From NCBI GenBank assembly GCA_002391275.1, contig DGSC01000057.1:1-30355 (forward strand): DNA of 30,355 nt, in the 5' to 3' direction. The notes below the pieces were generated by a model that made no database searches, was not told where the DNA came from, and saw nothing but the letters and a program-made list of their open reading frames with translations. The DNA is from Prevotellaceae bacterium UBA4372 (lineage in GTDB: Bacteria > Bacteroidota > Bacteroidia > Bacteroidales > Bacteroidaceae). Positions 1 through 7,011 of the stretch are shown here, one piece after another; position 1 is the stretch's first letter; every line of letters starts with the position of its first letter. A program made the translations under genes and the position numbers.

Positions 1-23
1 CAGTTCGAATCTGCTAGGCACCT
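1..23 (+). tRNA. tRNA 3' end, probably tRNA-Cys (partial)
   Basis: The window opens inside a tRNA T arm. The T loop TTCGAAT is at 4-10, its 3' stem CTGCT at 11-15, the acceptor 3' strand AGGCACC at 16-22, and the discriminator base T at 23. CCA is not encoded, as is common in Bacteroidetes. A U73 discriminator with a GGUGCC-type acceptor fits tRNA-Cys best. The anticodon lies outside the window, so identity is inferred. A strong terminator follows at once. Confidence 0.6.
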
Positions 24-35
24 CTTCAAGAATGA

Positions 36-69
36 ATCCCCGCAACGGCAGCGTTGCGGGGATTTTTTG
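36..69 (+). terminator. Intrinsic terminator after the tRNA
   Basis: A perfect 12-bp stem (36-47 with 52-63) closes a 4-nt loop and runs into a T tract at 63-68. It sits just 3' of the tRNA. The minus strand has no clear T run here, so it probably serves only the plus-strand transcript. Confidence 0.85.
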
Positions 70-101
70 TTTTATCCTGTTTGTCTCACCAGGTATCCTG
101 C

Positions 102-2864
102 TTATTTCACCTTGATTTTCCGTCCGTTGAGGATATAAATACCTTGTGGAAGAGAAGCGTTCGAGGTGGAATGAGCGCCCGTGCTGATCTGTCGGCCGCC
201 GAGGTCGTAGAGCATGTTGGTCGGCTGTAGCTTGTTTGTTGTCTGGCTGTTGATGTCGTGGATGCCGTCGGTGAAGCTGTACAGGGCAGCTATCTCATCG
301 GCCGAGAGTGCATAGTTGTAGATTCGCACGTCATCGATAGCGGCATTGAGCATGGGGTCGGCGGTGAATTGGCTGCGCCCGACATAGTTGAGCACAGGCT
401 TGAAATCGGCCGGGCGGGCAGCTATAGAGGTGGACGAACCGGCAGGCTCGCCATTGAGGTATAAGGTAACGGCATCGGCAGAGAAGGTCACGGCCACGTG
501 TATCCATTGTTTAGCCTTGTGGGTTGTCGTGGCATTGAGCACTTCCTCGCTGCCTCCGTTCTTTATGGCCAAGCGAAGACGGTTTGAAGAACTTGGCTTT
601 GGCGAAAGGAACATATAGTGGTCTGTGTCGTTGCCGAAGTCGAAGATGCGCTGCCACGAGTTGCCTCCTTCCCAGTAAATCCAAGTGGCAAGGGTCAGGT
701 CGCGTGAGTTGGCAATGGTGGCCGGCAGTTGAATGAAGTTGTTTGTGCCGTCGAGCGTGATGGCCTGCGCGGCATGTCCTTCCTGCATTGTCAGGTCGCC
801 GAAGAGGGCTGCATGGTTGCCATTGACCGTGGCATCGGAGAGATCGGCATCGGCTGTGAGATACATCACGAGTGAAGGCTCGCCCGTTGGTTGGGCTTTG
901 GCTATGGCGCTGGGCTCCGAGAGGTTGAGGCTTTTGTCCATCGCCCTTACCCGATACTGATATTCCTTACTTTCGCATGCTGTATTGTCGACGTAGGCAT
1001 TGCCTTCGATGTCCTTGTTGATGACGTGCCACGTGCTGCCTCCGTCGTCGGAGCGCTGAATGGTGTAGCTCTTGAGGTCAGCGTCGGCAGGTGCCGTCCA
1101 TGCGAGAGCTACGCTTGCAGCCTGGGGCGTAGCCGTTAGTTCAGTTGGTTGTCCAGGGGCGACAGCGTTGTAGGCGGTGTTCTCAGGGAGCAGTCGCCAT
1201 TGCTGGCTGGCTTCACCTGTGAACGTGCCTTGAACGATTAAGCGCTTGGCCAGCTTCATCTTCTCGGGCGTGTCTGGTTGTATTTGTAGGTAGAGGCCGC
1301 TATGCTGGCTGCGTATGTAGAACCACCCGTCGCCGGCATACTCGAAGATCCATTTCTCGTTGTCGCCGCCGTCGCCGGCCCACAGGACTATTGAGCCGCC
1401 GTCTTCCAGAGTCCAGTTGAGCACATCGGGCATAAGTCGTGGCGACTGCACATTGTTGATTATATAAGGACAGAAGTCGCCGCCGGAGCGTGAATCTACA
1501 GGCGAGATGGTCCAGTGTTGCGCTTTGTTGGTCCTGACGGGCGTTTGCTGCGAGAGCTGTGCGCCTGATGTGGCGTTGTTAGCGTCTGTCGACATGGCCA
1601 TGCCGCTATGTCGGTTGATGATCTTGTACTTGGTTGGGGCGGTGGGCAGGGCCGGCATGATGTCGTCGCCCCCTTGGATGTTGACGAGGGTTTCGGCGTT
1701 AGGTTGGTTCTCTTTGTAACCGGTTCCTCCAGGAATCGTCAGGATGTATTCGCGTGTGGGGCCTACACCATTGTAGAAGACATCATGGTCGAGGGCTACA
1801 TAGCGGTAGGTCGTCTCTGTTGCCTGACGCTCGGATGCTCCGACAAAAGCCTGCACGCTGCCATCGGTGTGGCGATAGACACTGGCGGCGGTCCAGTTGG
1901 CTCTGTGTTCGGCATAGCCGAGCCTACGGCCACGAGATGCTTTCATAAACTGGCTGCGGGTGTGGGCGCATGTTCCCCACCAGATACCTTTTGTCATTCC
2001 ATACTCTGAGCCTACCATGGCTTCCATGGTGTTGTGCAGCTCATCGTCGACGCCTGTTTTGCCGTCGGCTACTACCTGCTTGAAGAATTTTGCGAAGTTG
2101 TCGAAGGAGCCTGCCAGTTGGTGGGTGTTGCCTTCATCGAGGTAGGTCTTGCAATAGTTGTACCAGGGTAGGGCATAGTCGTTGTTGAGCGTGTTGCCTC
2201 CGCACAGGAGCACGTTCTCGAACGCTTCTTTGTATTTTGCATCCTGACGGAGCAGGCGGCATATTTCAAGCATCTCGGCCTTGGAACCTTGCTGCCATCC
2301 CCATGTTTGTCCCTCGCCGTAGTCGGGCTCGTTGAATGGCGACACGCTGACCACTTTCAGGCCGCTGTCTTCTACGTATTTTTTCGTAGCGGCAATAAGG
2401 GCCGCCCACCGTGGGGCGAAAGTGTTGACCTTATTTTGCGATCCATAAACGTGATACCACTCATCGACGCCGGCTTCCTGATCGGAATTTAGGTTGATGG
2501 TGGCTTGTGGGGCATATTTCTTAGCGAGGTTGACGCGTTCGTTTAGTTTAGATTGCTGTCGTGCACTGAGCTTTAGGTCGTCGCCTACGGGGTCTGTCGT
2601 CTGGAAGCTGAGCCTGACGATGTCTATCATGTCGGCTCCTGCAAAGTTGACACCTCGGCGAATGTTGCCTTCGCTGATCCATGCGAGGTCGAGTCCCCAT
2701 ACGATATCGGGCAGCTTGGTGCCTTCGCCATCGATAAGATAGGGCACGGAGACATGTGGCACAGGAGAGGCTTTGGCAGAGGATGCTCCGGAGATTACCT
2801 GTGCATCGCTCGCATGTGACCAGAGTAGTAAGGCTGTGGTTAACAGCATGTGACGGTATTTCAT
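102..2864 (-). CDS. Secreted GH30-like glycosidase with ricin-type lectin, FN3 and LamG modules
   Basis: This 920-aa secreted enzyme probably acts on a plant or host glycan. The start is placed at the ATG at 2864, giving a signal peptide (residues 1-22, MKYRHMLLTT then a hydrophobic run ending SDAQ). A longer in-frame reading upstream is rich in Cys/His/Phe, crosses the promoter, and is rejected. Residues 50-300 look like a clan-A (beta/alpha)8 hydrolase: FNEPD at 177-181 gives the likely acid/base Glu179, and SEYG (Glu287) is a possible nucleophile, a spacing normal for GH30. Residues 310-400 resemble the GH30 side beta-sandwich. Then come a ricin/CBM13-like lectin (410-560), an FN3 domain (570-660), and a LamG/concanavalin-like domain (665-865). 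The tail ends GIYILNGRKIKVK, the form often seen on Prevotella secreted proteins and perhaps a type IX sorting signal. GH30 is a motif-level call and the substrate is unknown. Confidence 0.8.
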   Translation of the reverse strand: MKYRHMLLTTALLLWSHASDAQVISGASSAKASPVPHVSVPYLIDGEGTKLPDIVWGLDLAWISEGNIRRGVNFAGADMIDIVRLSFQTTDPVGDDLKLSARQQSKLNERVNLAKKYAPQATINLNSDQEAGVDEWYHVYGSQNKVNTFAPRWAALIAATKKYVEDSGLKVVSVSPFNEPDYGEGQTWGWQQGSKAEMLEICRLLRQDAKYKEAFENVLLCGGNTLNNDYALPWYNYCKTYLDEGNTHQLAGSFDNFAKFFKQVVADGKTGVDDELHNTMEAMVGSEYGMTKGIWWGTCAHTRSQFMKASRGRRLGYAEHRANWTAASVYRHTDGSVQAFVGASERQATETTYRYVALDHDVFYNGVGPTREYILTIPGGTGYKENQPNAETLVNIQGGDDIMPALPTAPTKYKIINRHSGMAMSTDANNATSGAQLSQQTPVRTNKAQHWTISPVDSRSGGDFCPYIINNVQSPRLMPDVLNWTLEDGGSIVLWAGDGGDNEKWIFEYAGDGWFYIRSQHSGLYLQIQPDTPEKMKLAKRLIVQGTFTGEASQQWRLLPENTAYNAVAPGQPTELTATPQAASVALAWTAPADADLKSYTIQRSDDGGSTWHVINKDIEGNAYVDNTACESKEYQYRVRAMDKSLNLSEPSAIAKAQPTGEPSLVMYLTADADLSDATVNGNHAALFGDLTMQEGHAAQAITLDGTNNFIQLPATIANSRDLTLATWIYWEGGNSWQRIFDFGNDTDHYMFLSPKPSSSNRLRLAIKNGGSEEVLNATTTHKAKQWIHVAVTFSADAVTLYLNGEPAGSSTSIAARPADFKPVLNYVGRSQFTADPMLNAAIDDVRIYNYALSADEIAALYSFTDGIHDINSQTTNKLQPTNMLYDLGGRQISTGAHSTSNASLPQGIYILNGRKIKVK

Positions 2865-2895
2865 AACGTTTGGTCTAAAATGTTTTTTCTGCCTA

Positions 2896-2926
2896 CAAAG
2901 GTAGCAGAAAAACAAGTGTCGGCAAA
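2896..2926 (-). promoter_or_regulatory. Promoter of the GH30-like gene
   Basis: Read on the minus strand, TTTG (2923-2926) is followed after 19 nt by TACCTTTG (2896-2903), an excellent match to the Bacteroidetes housekeeping promoter (TTTG-N19/21-TAnnTTTG). It lies about 32 nt upstream of the ATG at 2864. The glycosidase can therefore be transcribed independently of the sigma-factor genes upstream. Confidence 0.75.
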
Positions 2927-2965
2927 AGAATAATAGAAAAAAAGAGTGAAGGATCGTGTGATTCT

Positions 2966-3283
2966 TCACTCTTGGATATGCAAAGAGTCGGTTTCCACGG
3001 AGGTGGAGTCGGTGATGGCGAGTCCGATGGGCGTTTTTACTTCTGTGGTAACCTTCGTCGTGGGCAGCATAGCTTGCAGCACCAGTCCCATGACGAAGAG
3101 TGCGGCCACGGATGCGACATTGGACACGACAGGCAATAGGCGTGAGCGCAATCGTTGTCGCTGGCGATTGTCCCATTGCTGCATCTGCTGTCTCATCTGT
3201 TGTTGTCGCCCTAATTCACGGAAGATGAGATGGTCGAGCGCATCAATGCGCTCCTCGTCGTTGTGATGGTTCTGTGTGTTCAT
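2966..3283 (-). CDS. Single-pass membrane protein coupled to an ECF sigma factor (candidate anti-sigma)
   Basis: This 105-aa protein has a charged, Gln/Arg-rich N-terminal part (residues 1-48, with RQQQMRQQMQQWDNRQRQR), one membrane segment (about 49-72) and a short polar C-terminal tail (73-105). The start is set at ATG 3283 because it overlaps the stop of the sigma-factor gene as ATGA, so the two are translationally coupled. The topology (cytosolic N-terminus, one TM, small outer part) fits an anti-sigma factor, but no zinc-binding HxxxCxxC motif is present and the cytosolic part is very short. No family is recognised. It may instead be a small accessory membrane protein. The function is inferred from context only. 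Confidence 0.7.
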   Translation of the reverse strand: MNTQNHHNDEERIDALDHLIFRELGRQQQMRQQMQQWDNRQRQRLRSRLLPVVSNVASVAALFVMGLVLQAMLPTTKVTTEVKTPIGLAITDSTSVETDSLHIQE

Positions 3284-3915
3284 ATACTTATGTTCAGTCG
3301 TTCGAATTGTTGTCGCACGCGTTGCCTCAAGGTTTGCATGCATTTGTATTTACTGGTTTTTAGCCCCATCTTTGTGTTGTTCTCTGGTCGCAGTGCAAGT
3401 ATTTCGTCGAGGCTTCGGTGTTCGTAGTAGAAGAGGGTCAGTATCTGCCTGCATCGCTCCGTCATGTTGAGCACGGCATCGGTGATGATGCTTTGTTTCA
3501 CTTCCGCATCGTCGGCGTCGTCCGGTGTTGTGTCGAAGCGATTGTTGTCGAGAGTTTCCAGCACGCGGTCGTTGTCGGTGAGCGTCCATCGCTGTTGCAG
3601 TCTCACTTGTTCCCAATGTTTTCGCTTGGCGATGGCCATGAGGAATGTGTGCAGTGAGCTTTTCATCGGTATCAGGTGCCCGTCGGTTCGTCGGCAGAGC
3701 CTTCCTTCGAAAACGACGATGCGATGGGTCTGAATCTCGCGCCAGAGGTGAATGAGGGCTTCCTGGAAGATGTCGTTGGCATTGCTGTCGGGCACGAAGA
3801 TGGCAGCTGCATGCGTCATGAAGTACCGCTTGCAGTCGTTGTAGTAGTGTTCCATCTGCGAGTTGTTGCCTTGCACGACGGCTTCGACCATGCCTATGTC
3901 AGTCAATGTTTGCAT
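3280..3915 (-). CDS. RNA polymerase ECF-type sigma-70 factor
   Basis: This 211-aa protein redirects core RNA polymerase to its own promoter set. Region 2 covers about residues 20-110, including DIFQEALIHLW at 48-58, the classic sigma region 2.1/2.2 block. Region 4 covers about 140-203, with LNMTERCRQILTLFYYEHRS followed by LKTSKYKCMQTLRQR, where the DNA-binding helix lies. The stop overlaps the start of the next gene (ATGA). The next gene upstream on the same strand is a PrsW-type protease, 57 bp away. The linker between the two regions is long for an ECF factor. Class assignment is secure; regulon and signal are unknown. Confidence 0.88.
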   Translation of the reverse strand: MQTLTDIGMVEAVVQGNNSQMEHYYNDCKRYFMTHAAAIFVPDSNANDIFQEALIHLWREIQTHRIVVFEGRLCRRTDGHLIPMKSSLHTFLMAIAKRKHWEQVRLQQRWTLTDNDRVLETLDNNRFDTTPDDADDAEVKQSIITDAVLNMTERCRQILTLFYYEHRSLDEILALRPENNTKMGLKTSKYKCMQTLRQRVRQQFERLNISI

Positions 3916-3972
3916 TTCTGCACATTAATGTTAGCCGCAGGATAGAAGTGACCCCCAGGAGCGGCAGAAAAA

Positions 3973-4701
3973 TTAATATTCTGAACGTGAGTAGTGATCT
4001 TTGTCTGCGTAGGCCATTTCGCGGATATGTCGTGAGCATAGTTTACGCAGCTCATTGCAGAAGAGCAGCAGGGCAATGCCGAAGAAGGCTTCGAGGCCGG
4101 GCGATACTTCCTGTGCCATGGCTATGGTGTCGAAGATGCCATGTGCCAGTATGGGCGCAAACAGGACTAAGACGGCATTGCGCCGAGGGTTGTGGCCAAA
4201 ATGAACAAGGCTGTAGTAGTAGCCCATGAGAACGGCGAAGAAGAAATGGGCAGGCACAGAGAGCAGTCCGCGTAGGATGGCCGTGAAGGCCCAGTTGTCG
4301 CCGGCGTTGAAGACGTATTGGATGTTCTCGAAAGCGGCAAAGCCTAACCCTATGCAGACGGCGTAGACGATGCCGTCGAGATGCTCGTCGAAGTATTTGT
4401 TGTTGCGTAGCAGCAGCCACAGGAATGCCAGCTTGGCCGTTTCCTCGGGGATGGCGGCTGCGCCGAAGGAATGGAAAACGGCTTCGATGGAGTTGTGGTA
4501 GGTTGAAGGCACGAGGCCAGACGCGAGCAAAGGGGTGGATATAGCCAGCGACGCAAATGCTGACAAGATGCCGAAGAACACGCCTTTGGCCAGTAGTCGG
4601 GGAGGCTCGGGCTGCTCCTTGTCGCGGATGATAATGATGATCATCAGCACAACGGCGGGTAACAACGCAGCTGCAAGTATGACATAACTGGCGCTAAGCA
4701 T
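3973..4701 (-). CDS. PrsW-family intramembrane metalloprotease
   Basis: This 242-aa multi-pass membrane protein carries the PrsW signatures: EETAK at 86-90, FAAFENIQYV with Glu125, His152 in a membrane helix (AHFFFAVLMG), and HGIFD with His187 and Asp191. In Bacillus subtilis, PrsW makes the first cut in the anti-sigma factor RsiW and so releases an ECF sigma factor. Other family members have unrelated roles. Here the gene precedes an ECF sigma gene on the same strand (57-bp gap), and a single-TM protein follows that, so a role in sigma release is plausible though unproven. The N-terminus starts directly in a hydrophobic helix and a polar tail ends the protein. A likely promoter lies at 4761-4792. 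Confidence 0.87.
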   Translation of the reverse strand: MLSASYVILAAALLPAVVLMIIIIIRDKEQPEPPRLLAKGVFFGILSAFASLAISTPLLASGLVPSTYHNSIEAVFHSFGAAAIPEETAKLAFLWLLLRNNKYFDEHLDGIVYAVCIGLGFAAFENIQYVFNAGDNWAFTAILRGLLSVPAHFFFAVLMGYYYSLVHFGHNPRRNAVLVLFAPILAHGIFDTIAMAQEVSPGLEAFFGIALLLFCNELRKLCSRHIREMAYADKDHYSRSEY

Positions 4702-4760
4702 CTCGGGTGACTATATATATTATAAATGTACGCGCGCGGGAAAAGACCCTATTTTGAGGA

Positions 4761-4792
4761 CAAAGTAAATAAAATCTCAGAGGGTTTCCAAA
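4761..4792 (-). promoter_or_regulatory. Probable promoter for the PrsW/sigma cluster
   Basis: On the minus strand TTTG (4789-4792) is followed after 20 nt by TTACTTTG (4761-4768), one base off the TAnnTTTG consensus. It lies about 60 nt upstream of the PrsW start and back to back with the promoter of the ncRNA. Good spacing, imperfect -7 box. Confidence 0.45.
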
Positions 4793-4847
4793 TTTTTCCG
4801 AAGAAAGTTTGGGCGAAGTGCAAACTTTACAAATTCCATAGTTTAAA

Positions 4848-4879
4848 TTTGCAGAGGTTAGGCAAAAGGTGTATCTTTG
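4848..4879 (+). promoter_or_regulatory. Promoter of the structured ncRNA
   Basis: TTTG (4848-4851), a 20-nt spacer and TATCTTTG (4872-4879) match the Bacteroidetes sigma-ABfr consensus fully. No plus-strand reading frame follows, so this strong promoter must drive an untranslated RNA beginning around 4884-4888. Confidence 0.8.
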
Positions 4880-4885
4880 CAATGT

Positions 4886-5124
4886 GATCTTTGAAAAGGA
4901 GATGCCGAAGACGCAAATCGGGGGCATCACGAATATAGCCGCATCAGTTCGACTGGGAGACTCATCAATTACATCAAGAAAACCGAGGACGCTTCGTTGT
5001 CCAATGGCGGGCTGCGCCCCTTGCGGGTAACCTCTTTTTTCGGAGGCCGGCAGATTACAAAGGAGACGGGCACTCAAATCATTTATTCTCGGAGTTCTCA
5101 TCACATCGCTGATGCGGCTTTTTG
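4886..5124 (+). ncRNA. Structured non-coding RNA, family not identified (6S-like candidate)
   Basis: A full-consensus promoter at 4848-4879 is followed by about 240 nt with no credible plus-strand ORF. The 5' part forms a hairpin (4901-4906 with 4923-4928). A perfect 11-bp stem then joins 4937-4947 to 5109-5119 and ends in a TTTTT run (5119-5123), closing a ~160-nt domain. Inside are small stems, for example CCGAG (4983-4987) with CTCGG (5088-5092), GGACG (4987-4991) with TGTCC, and CCTC/GAGG around 5031-5046. The long closed rod with internal bulges recalls 6S RNA, and Bacteroidales have conserved ncRNA families of about this size, but I cannot assign one. The long minus-strand frame across it is judged a by-product. 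The 5' end is estimated from the promoter. Confidence 0.6.
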
Positions 5125-5226
5125 TATGCCTGCAGGTGATGGCTCAGCGGCTCGTGCCGTCAAGCTTGCCTGGCGGTGACGGGGCGTGCCTGAACGCGTG
5201 TCTGTCAATCCTGTTGGCAAACCTAC

Positions 5227-5294
5227 AAAAAAAGGTTAGGGCTTTTGAGCTGAACCACCATGGTGATTCGTCTCAAAAGCCCTAACCTTTTTTT
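5227..5294. terminator. Perfect 23-bp inverted repeat, likely bidirectional terminator
   Basis: The arms 5227-5249 and 5272-5294 are exact reverse complements, bordered by A7 and T7, with a GC-containing core (GGTTAGGGC). T runs therefore follow the stem on both strands. The 22-nt loop contains the palindrome CACCATGGTG. It lies between the ncRNA (plus) and the small minus-strand gene, so it can end transcripts from both sides. Confidence 0.7.
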
Positions 5295-5331
5295 GTTGCA
5301 GCAGAGTGCGTGAAAAAATGCGCCTATGCGT

Positions 5332-5385
5332 ATCGGCCAATTCTCTTAAGAGAAAAGGCTCATTCTCCTAAGAGAATTGGCCGAT
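5332..5385. repeat. 23-bp inverted repeat with nested palindromes
   Basis: Arms 5332-5354 and 5363-5385 pair over 23 positions with a single G-U mismatch and an 8-nt loop. Each arm itself contains a near-perfect palindrome, TTCTCTTAAGAGAA and TTCTCCTAAGAGAA. Neither arm is directly followed by a T run; on the minus strand a T6 tract comes about 12 nt after the stem, so it may terminate the 63-aa gene that ends at 5397. A protein-binding dyad is the alternative. Positions 5125-5226 show nothing else that I recognise. Confidence 0.6.
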
Positions 5386-5396
5386 GCGCTTAGGAG

Positions 5397-5588
5397 TTAT
5401 TTTAGCAGCCGTTTGAAGGTTGCCAGTTTTTGAGCCAGCGTGTCGCTGTCCAATGTCGGCATCTCGGTCTTCAGCCATTGTTTGAAAGCCTCTTCGGCCT
5501 TGGCCAGTGCCATGGCACGTCCGGCCTTGAGTCCGCTGGCATAAGGCGTATGTGGGAGCAAAGCTCTGTTGAAATTTCCGTCGCTCAT
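5397..5588 (-). CDS. Small conserved-looking protein of unknown function (63 aa)
   Basis: The ATG at 5588 gives a compact 63-aa soluble protein beginning MSDGNFNRALLP and ending in a basic helix (LAQKLATFKRLLK). The body is helical and Ala/Lys-rich (GLKAGRAMALAKAEEAFKQW). A longer frame upstream would run through the promoter and the start of the divergent amidase gene, so it is rejected. A TACTTTTG box lies 26 nt upstream. No signal peptide, TM segment or known motif is visible. I have an impression of similar short proteins in other Bacteroidales, but no function can be named. It is divergent from the amidase gene. Confidence 0.7.
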   Translation of the reverse strand: MSDGNFNRALLPHTPYASGLKAGRAMALAKAEEAFKQWLKTEMPTLDSDTLAQKLATFKRLLK

Positions 5589-5613
5589 AGGGTTAAAGTC
5601 TTGTTTACGATGG

Positions 5614-5621
5614 CAAAAGTA
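5614..5621 (-). promoter_or_regulatory. -7 box for the 63-aa gene
   Basis: Minus-strand TACTTTTG matches TAnnTTTG and lies 26 nt from the start codon at 5588. About 20 nt upstream there is only a T run, not a clean TTTG. Confidence 0.5.
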
Positions 5622-5684
5622 CAAAAAGTTGTTGTTTTTGTAAAAAAAGATAACAGATAAATGATGGCAGTTCAAGGTTTTTAT

Positions 5685-5692
5685 TAACTTTG
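5685..5692 (+). promoter_or_regulatory. -7 box for the amidase operon
   Basis: TAACTTTG fits the TAnnTTTG consensus 23 nt before the amidase ATG. No TTTG is seen at the expected upstream distance. A strong Shine-Dalgarno-like AAGGAG follows at 5702-5707, 8 nt before the ATG. Confidence 0.5.
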
Positions 5693-5715
5693 CCTCCGTA
5701 TAAGGAGTAGAAAAC

Positions 5716-7005
5716 ATGAAACGCATCGCATTGCTATTGCTGTGCTTCGTGCCTGTGTTTGTCATAGGTGCGAGGAAAGTCACGTGGGTCATCGATCCTG
5801 GTCATGGGGGTCACGATGTAGGATGTGAAGGACGTGTCGCCAATGAAAAGGGGATATGTCTGGACGTTGCCAAGGAGGTGGGCCGACTGGTGAAGAAGAA
5901 CATCAAGGGCGTTCGTGTGGTCTACACCCGTGAGCGCGACACCTATCCTACGCTTGCCGAACGATGTGCGTTGGCTAATGCACGCGGTGCCGCACTGTTT
6001 ATCTCTATTCATGTCAACTCTGCCCCCAACCAGTATGTGCGTGGCACCGAGTCTTTTTATGCCACGAACGTGCCGCTCTCCGGGACGCAAGCCGGAAAGA
6101 GCGAGCTGCTGGCCCTGTTGTTGCAGCGCCAGTATTTAGCGCATGGACGGGAAATCAGCAGGGGAGTGAAGCAGCGCGAACTGTATGTCTGTGAGAACAC
6201 GAATATGCCCAGTGTGCTCACCGAAATAGGGTTTATCACCAATCCCACAGAGGAAGCTTATCTCGTTTCTAAGGCTGGGCAGAAAGAGCTGGCAGACGCT
6301 ATCTACATGGCGCTTGCCGAATATGCCGAACTGACAAAAGATGGTACGGTCGACAAAAAGCAGCTGCGCAATCTGCGCTATAGCCATTATGCACCGCTGA
6401 GTATAACGAAGCAGCAGCCGAAGACGGAGATTGTTTGTGAACCAATAGCCGAAGCAACATCCCAGGCCCAGGCTCAAGCGGCAAAAGTAGAGGCCGCACA
6501 AGAGGCAATAGAGGTGGCAAAAGACAATAAGGCGAAGGCTGAGGCAAAGGCAGAAGCCGCCCGCATCGCTAAAATAGAGGAAGAAGCACGGCTGGCAGCT
6601 GAGCGCGAAGCCAAGCTTAAGGCTGAGCAAGAGCTGGCCCGGAAGGCTAAAGAAGCAGAACAACAGAAGGCTGAATCTGCGGCCGCAGCAAAACAAAGTG
6701 GGGCAGAGACAAAAGAAACAGCTAATGAAAAAGCAGAGCCGACAGACAAACCATATTTCGCTATCCAGCTGATGAATACGGCTTCGAAGCTCAAGGAGGG
6801 CGACTACCGTCTCAAAGGATTCAAGGGCGTGACCTATCTCGCTGCAGGCGACCGGTTCAAGGTGCTCTTTGGCCGATGGACCGACTATCAGGTGGCCAAG
6901 AATGAGCTTTCGCAAGTGCGCGAAACCTTCCCCGAGGCTTTTATCGTAGCCTTCCTTGGCGACAAGCAAATCACGACGTCTGAGGCACTGAATATGAAAA
7001 AGTAA
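5716..7005 (+). CDS. N-acetylmuramoyl-L-alanine amidase (Amidase_3) with SPOR-like C-terminus
   Basis: This 429-aa periplasmic zinc enzyme cleaves the bond between MurNAc and the stem peptide during septum splitting and wall turnover. Signal peptide 1-18. The Amidase_3 domain spans about 21-205, with zinc ligands His30 (DPGHGG), Glu44 (NEKG) and His99 (SIHVNS) and catalytic Glu170 (TEIGF). Residues 248-345 are a highly charged Ala/Glu/Lys coiled-coil linker. Residues 346-416 (PYFAIQLMNT to FIVAFLGD) look like a SPOR-type module that would target septal peptidoglycan. The unknown gene starting at 7012 follows after 6 nt, so the two are probably co-transcribed. Confidence 0.92.
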   Translation: MKRIALLLLCFVPVFVIGARKVTWVIDPGHGGHDVGCEGRVANEKGICLDVAKEVGRLVKKNIKGVRVVYTRERDTYPTLAERCALANARGAALFISIHVNSAPNQYVRGTESFYATNVPLSGTQAGKSELLALLLQRQYLAHGREISRGVKQRELYVCENTNMPSVLTEIGFITNPTEEAYLVSKAGQKELADAIYMALAEYAELTKDGTVDKKQLRNLRYSHYAPLSITKQQPKTEIVCEPIAEATSQAQAQAAKVEAAQEAIEVAKDNKAKAEAKAEAARIAKIEEEARLAAEREAKLKAEQELARKAKEAEQQKAESAAAAKQSGAETKETANEKAEPTDKPYFAIQLMNTASKLKEGDYRLKGFKGVTYLAAGDRFKVLFGRWTDYQVAKNELSQVRETFPEAFIVAFLGDKQITTSEALNMKK

Positions 7006-7011
7006 AAGCTG

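Noticed and set aside
2865..3176. N-terminal extension of 104 residues for the GH30-like protein
   Set aside because: It passes through the promoter and into the gene for the TM protein, and the ATG at 2864 gives a normal signal peptide.
4694..5104. 136-aa minus-strand frame containing CVFGISFSKITLQRYTF
   Set aside because: It runs antisense through the ncRNA, its promoter and the PrsW promoter, and has no ribosome site. Its apparent order comes from the RNA sequence.
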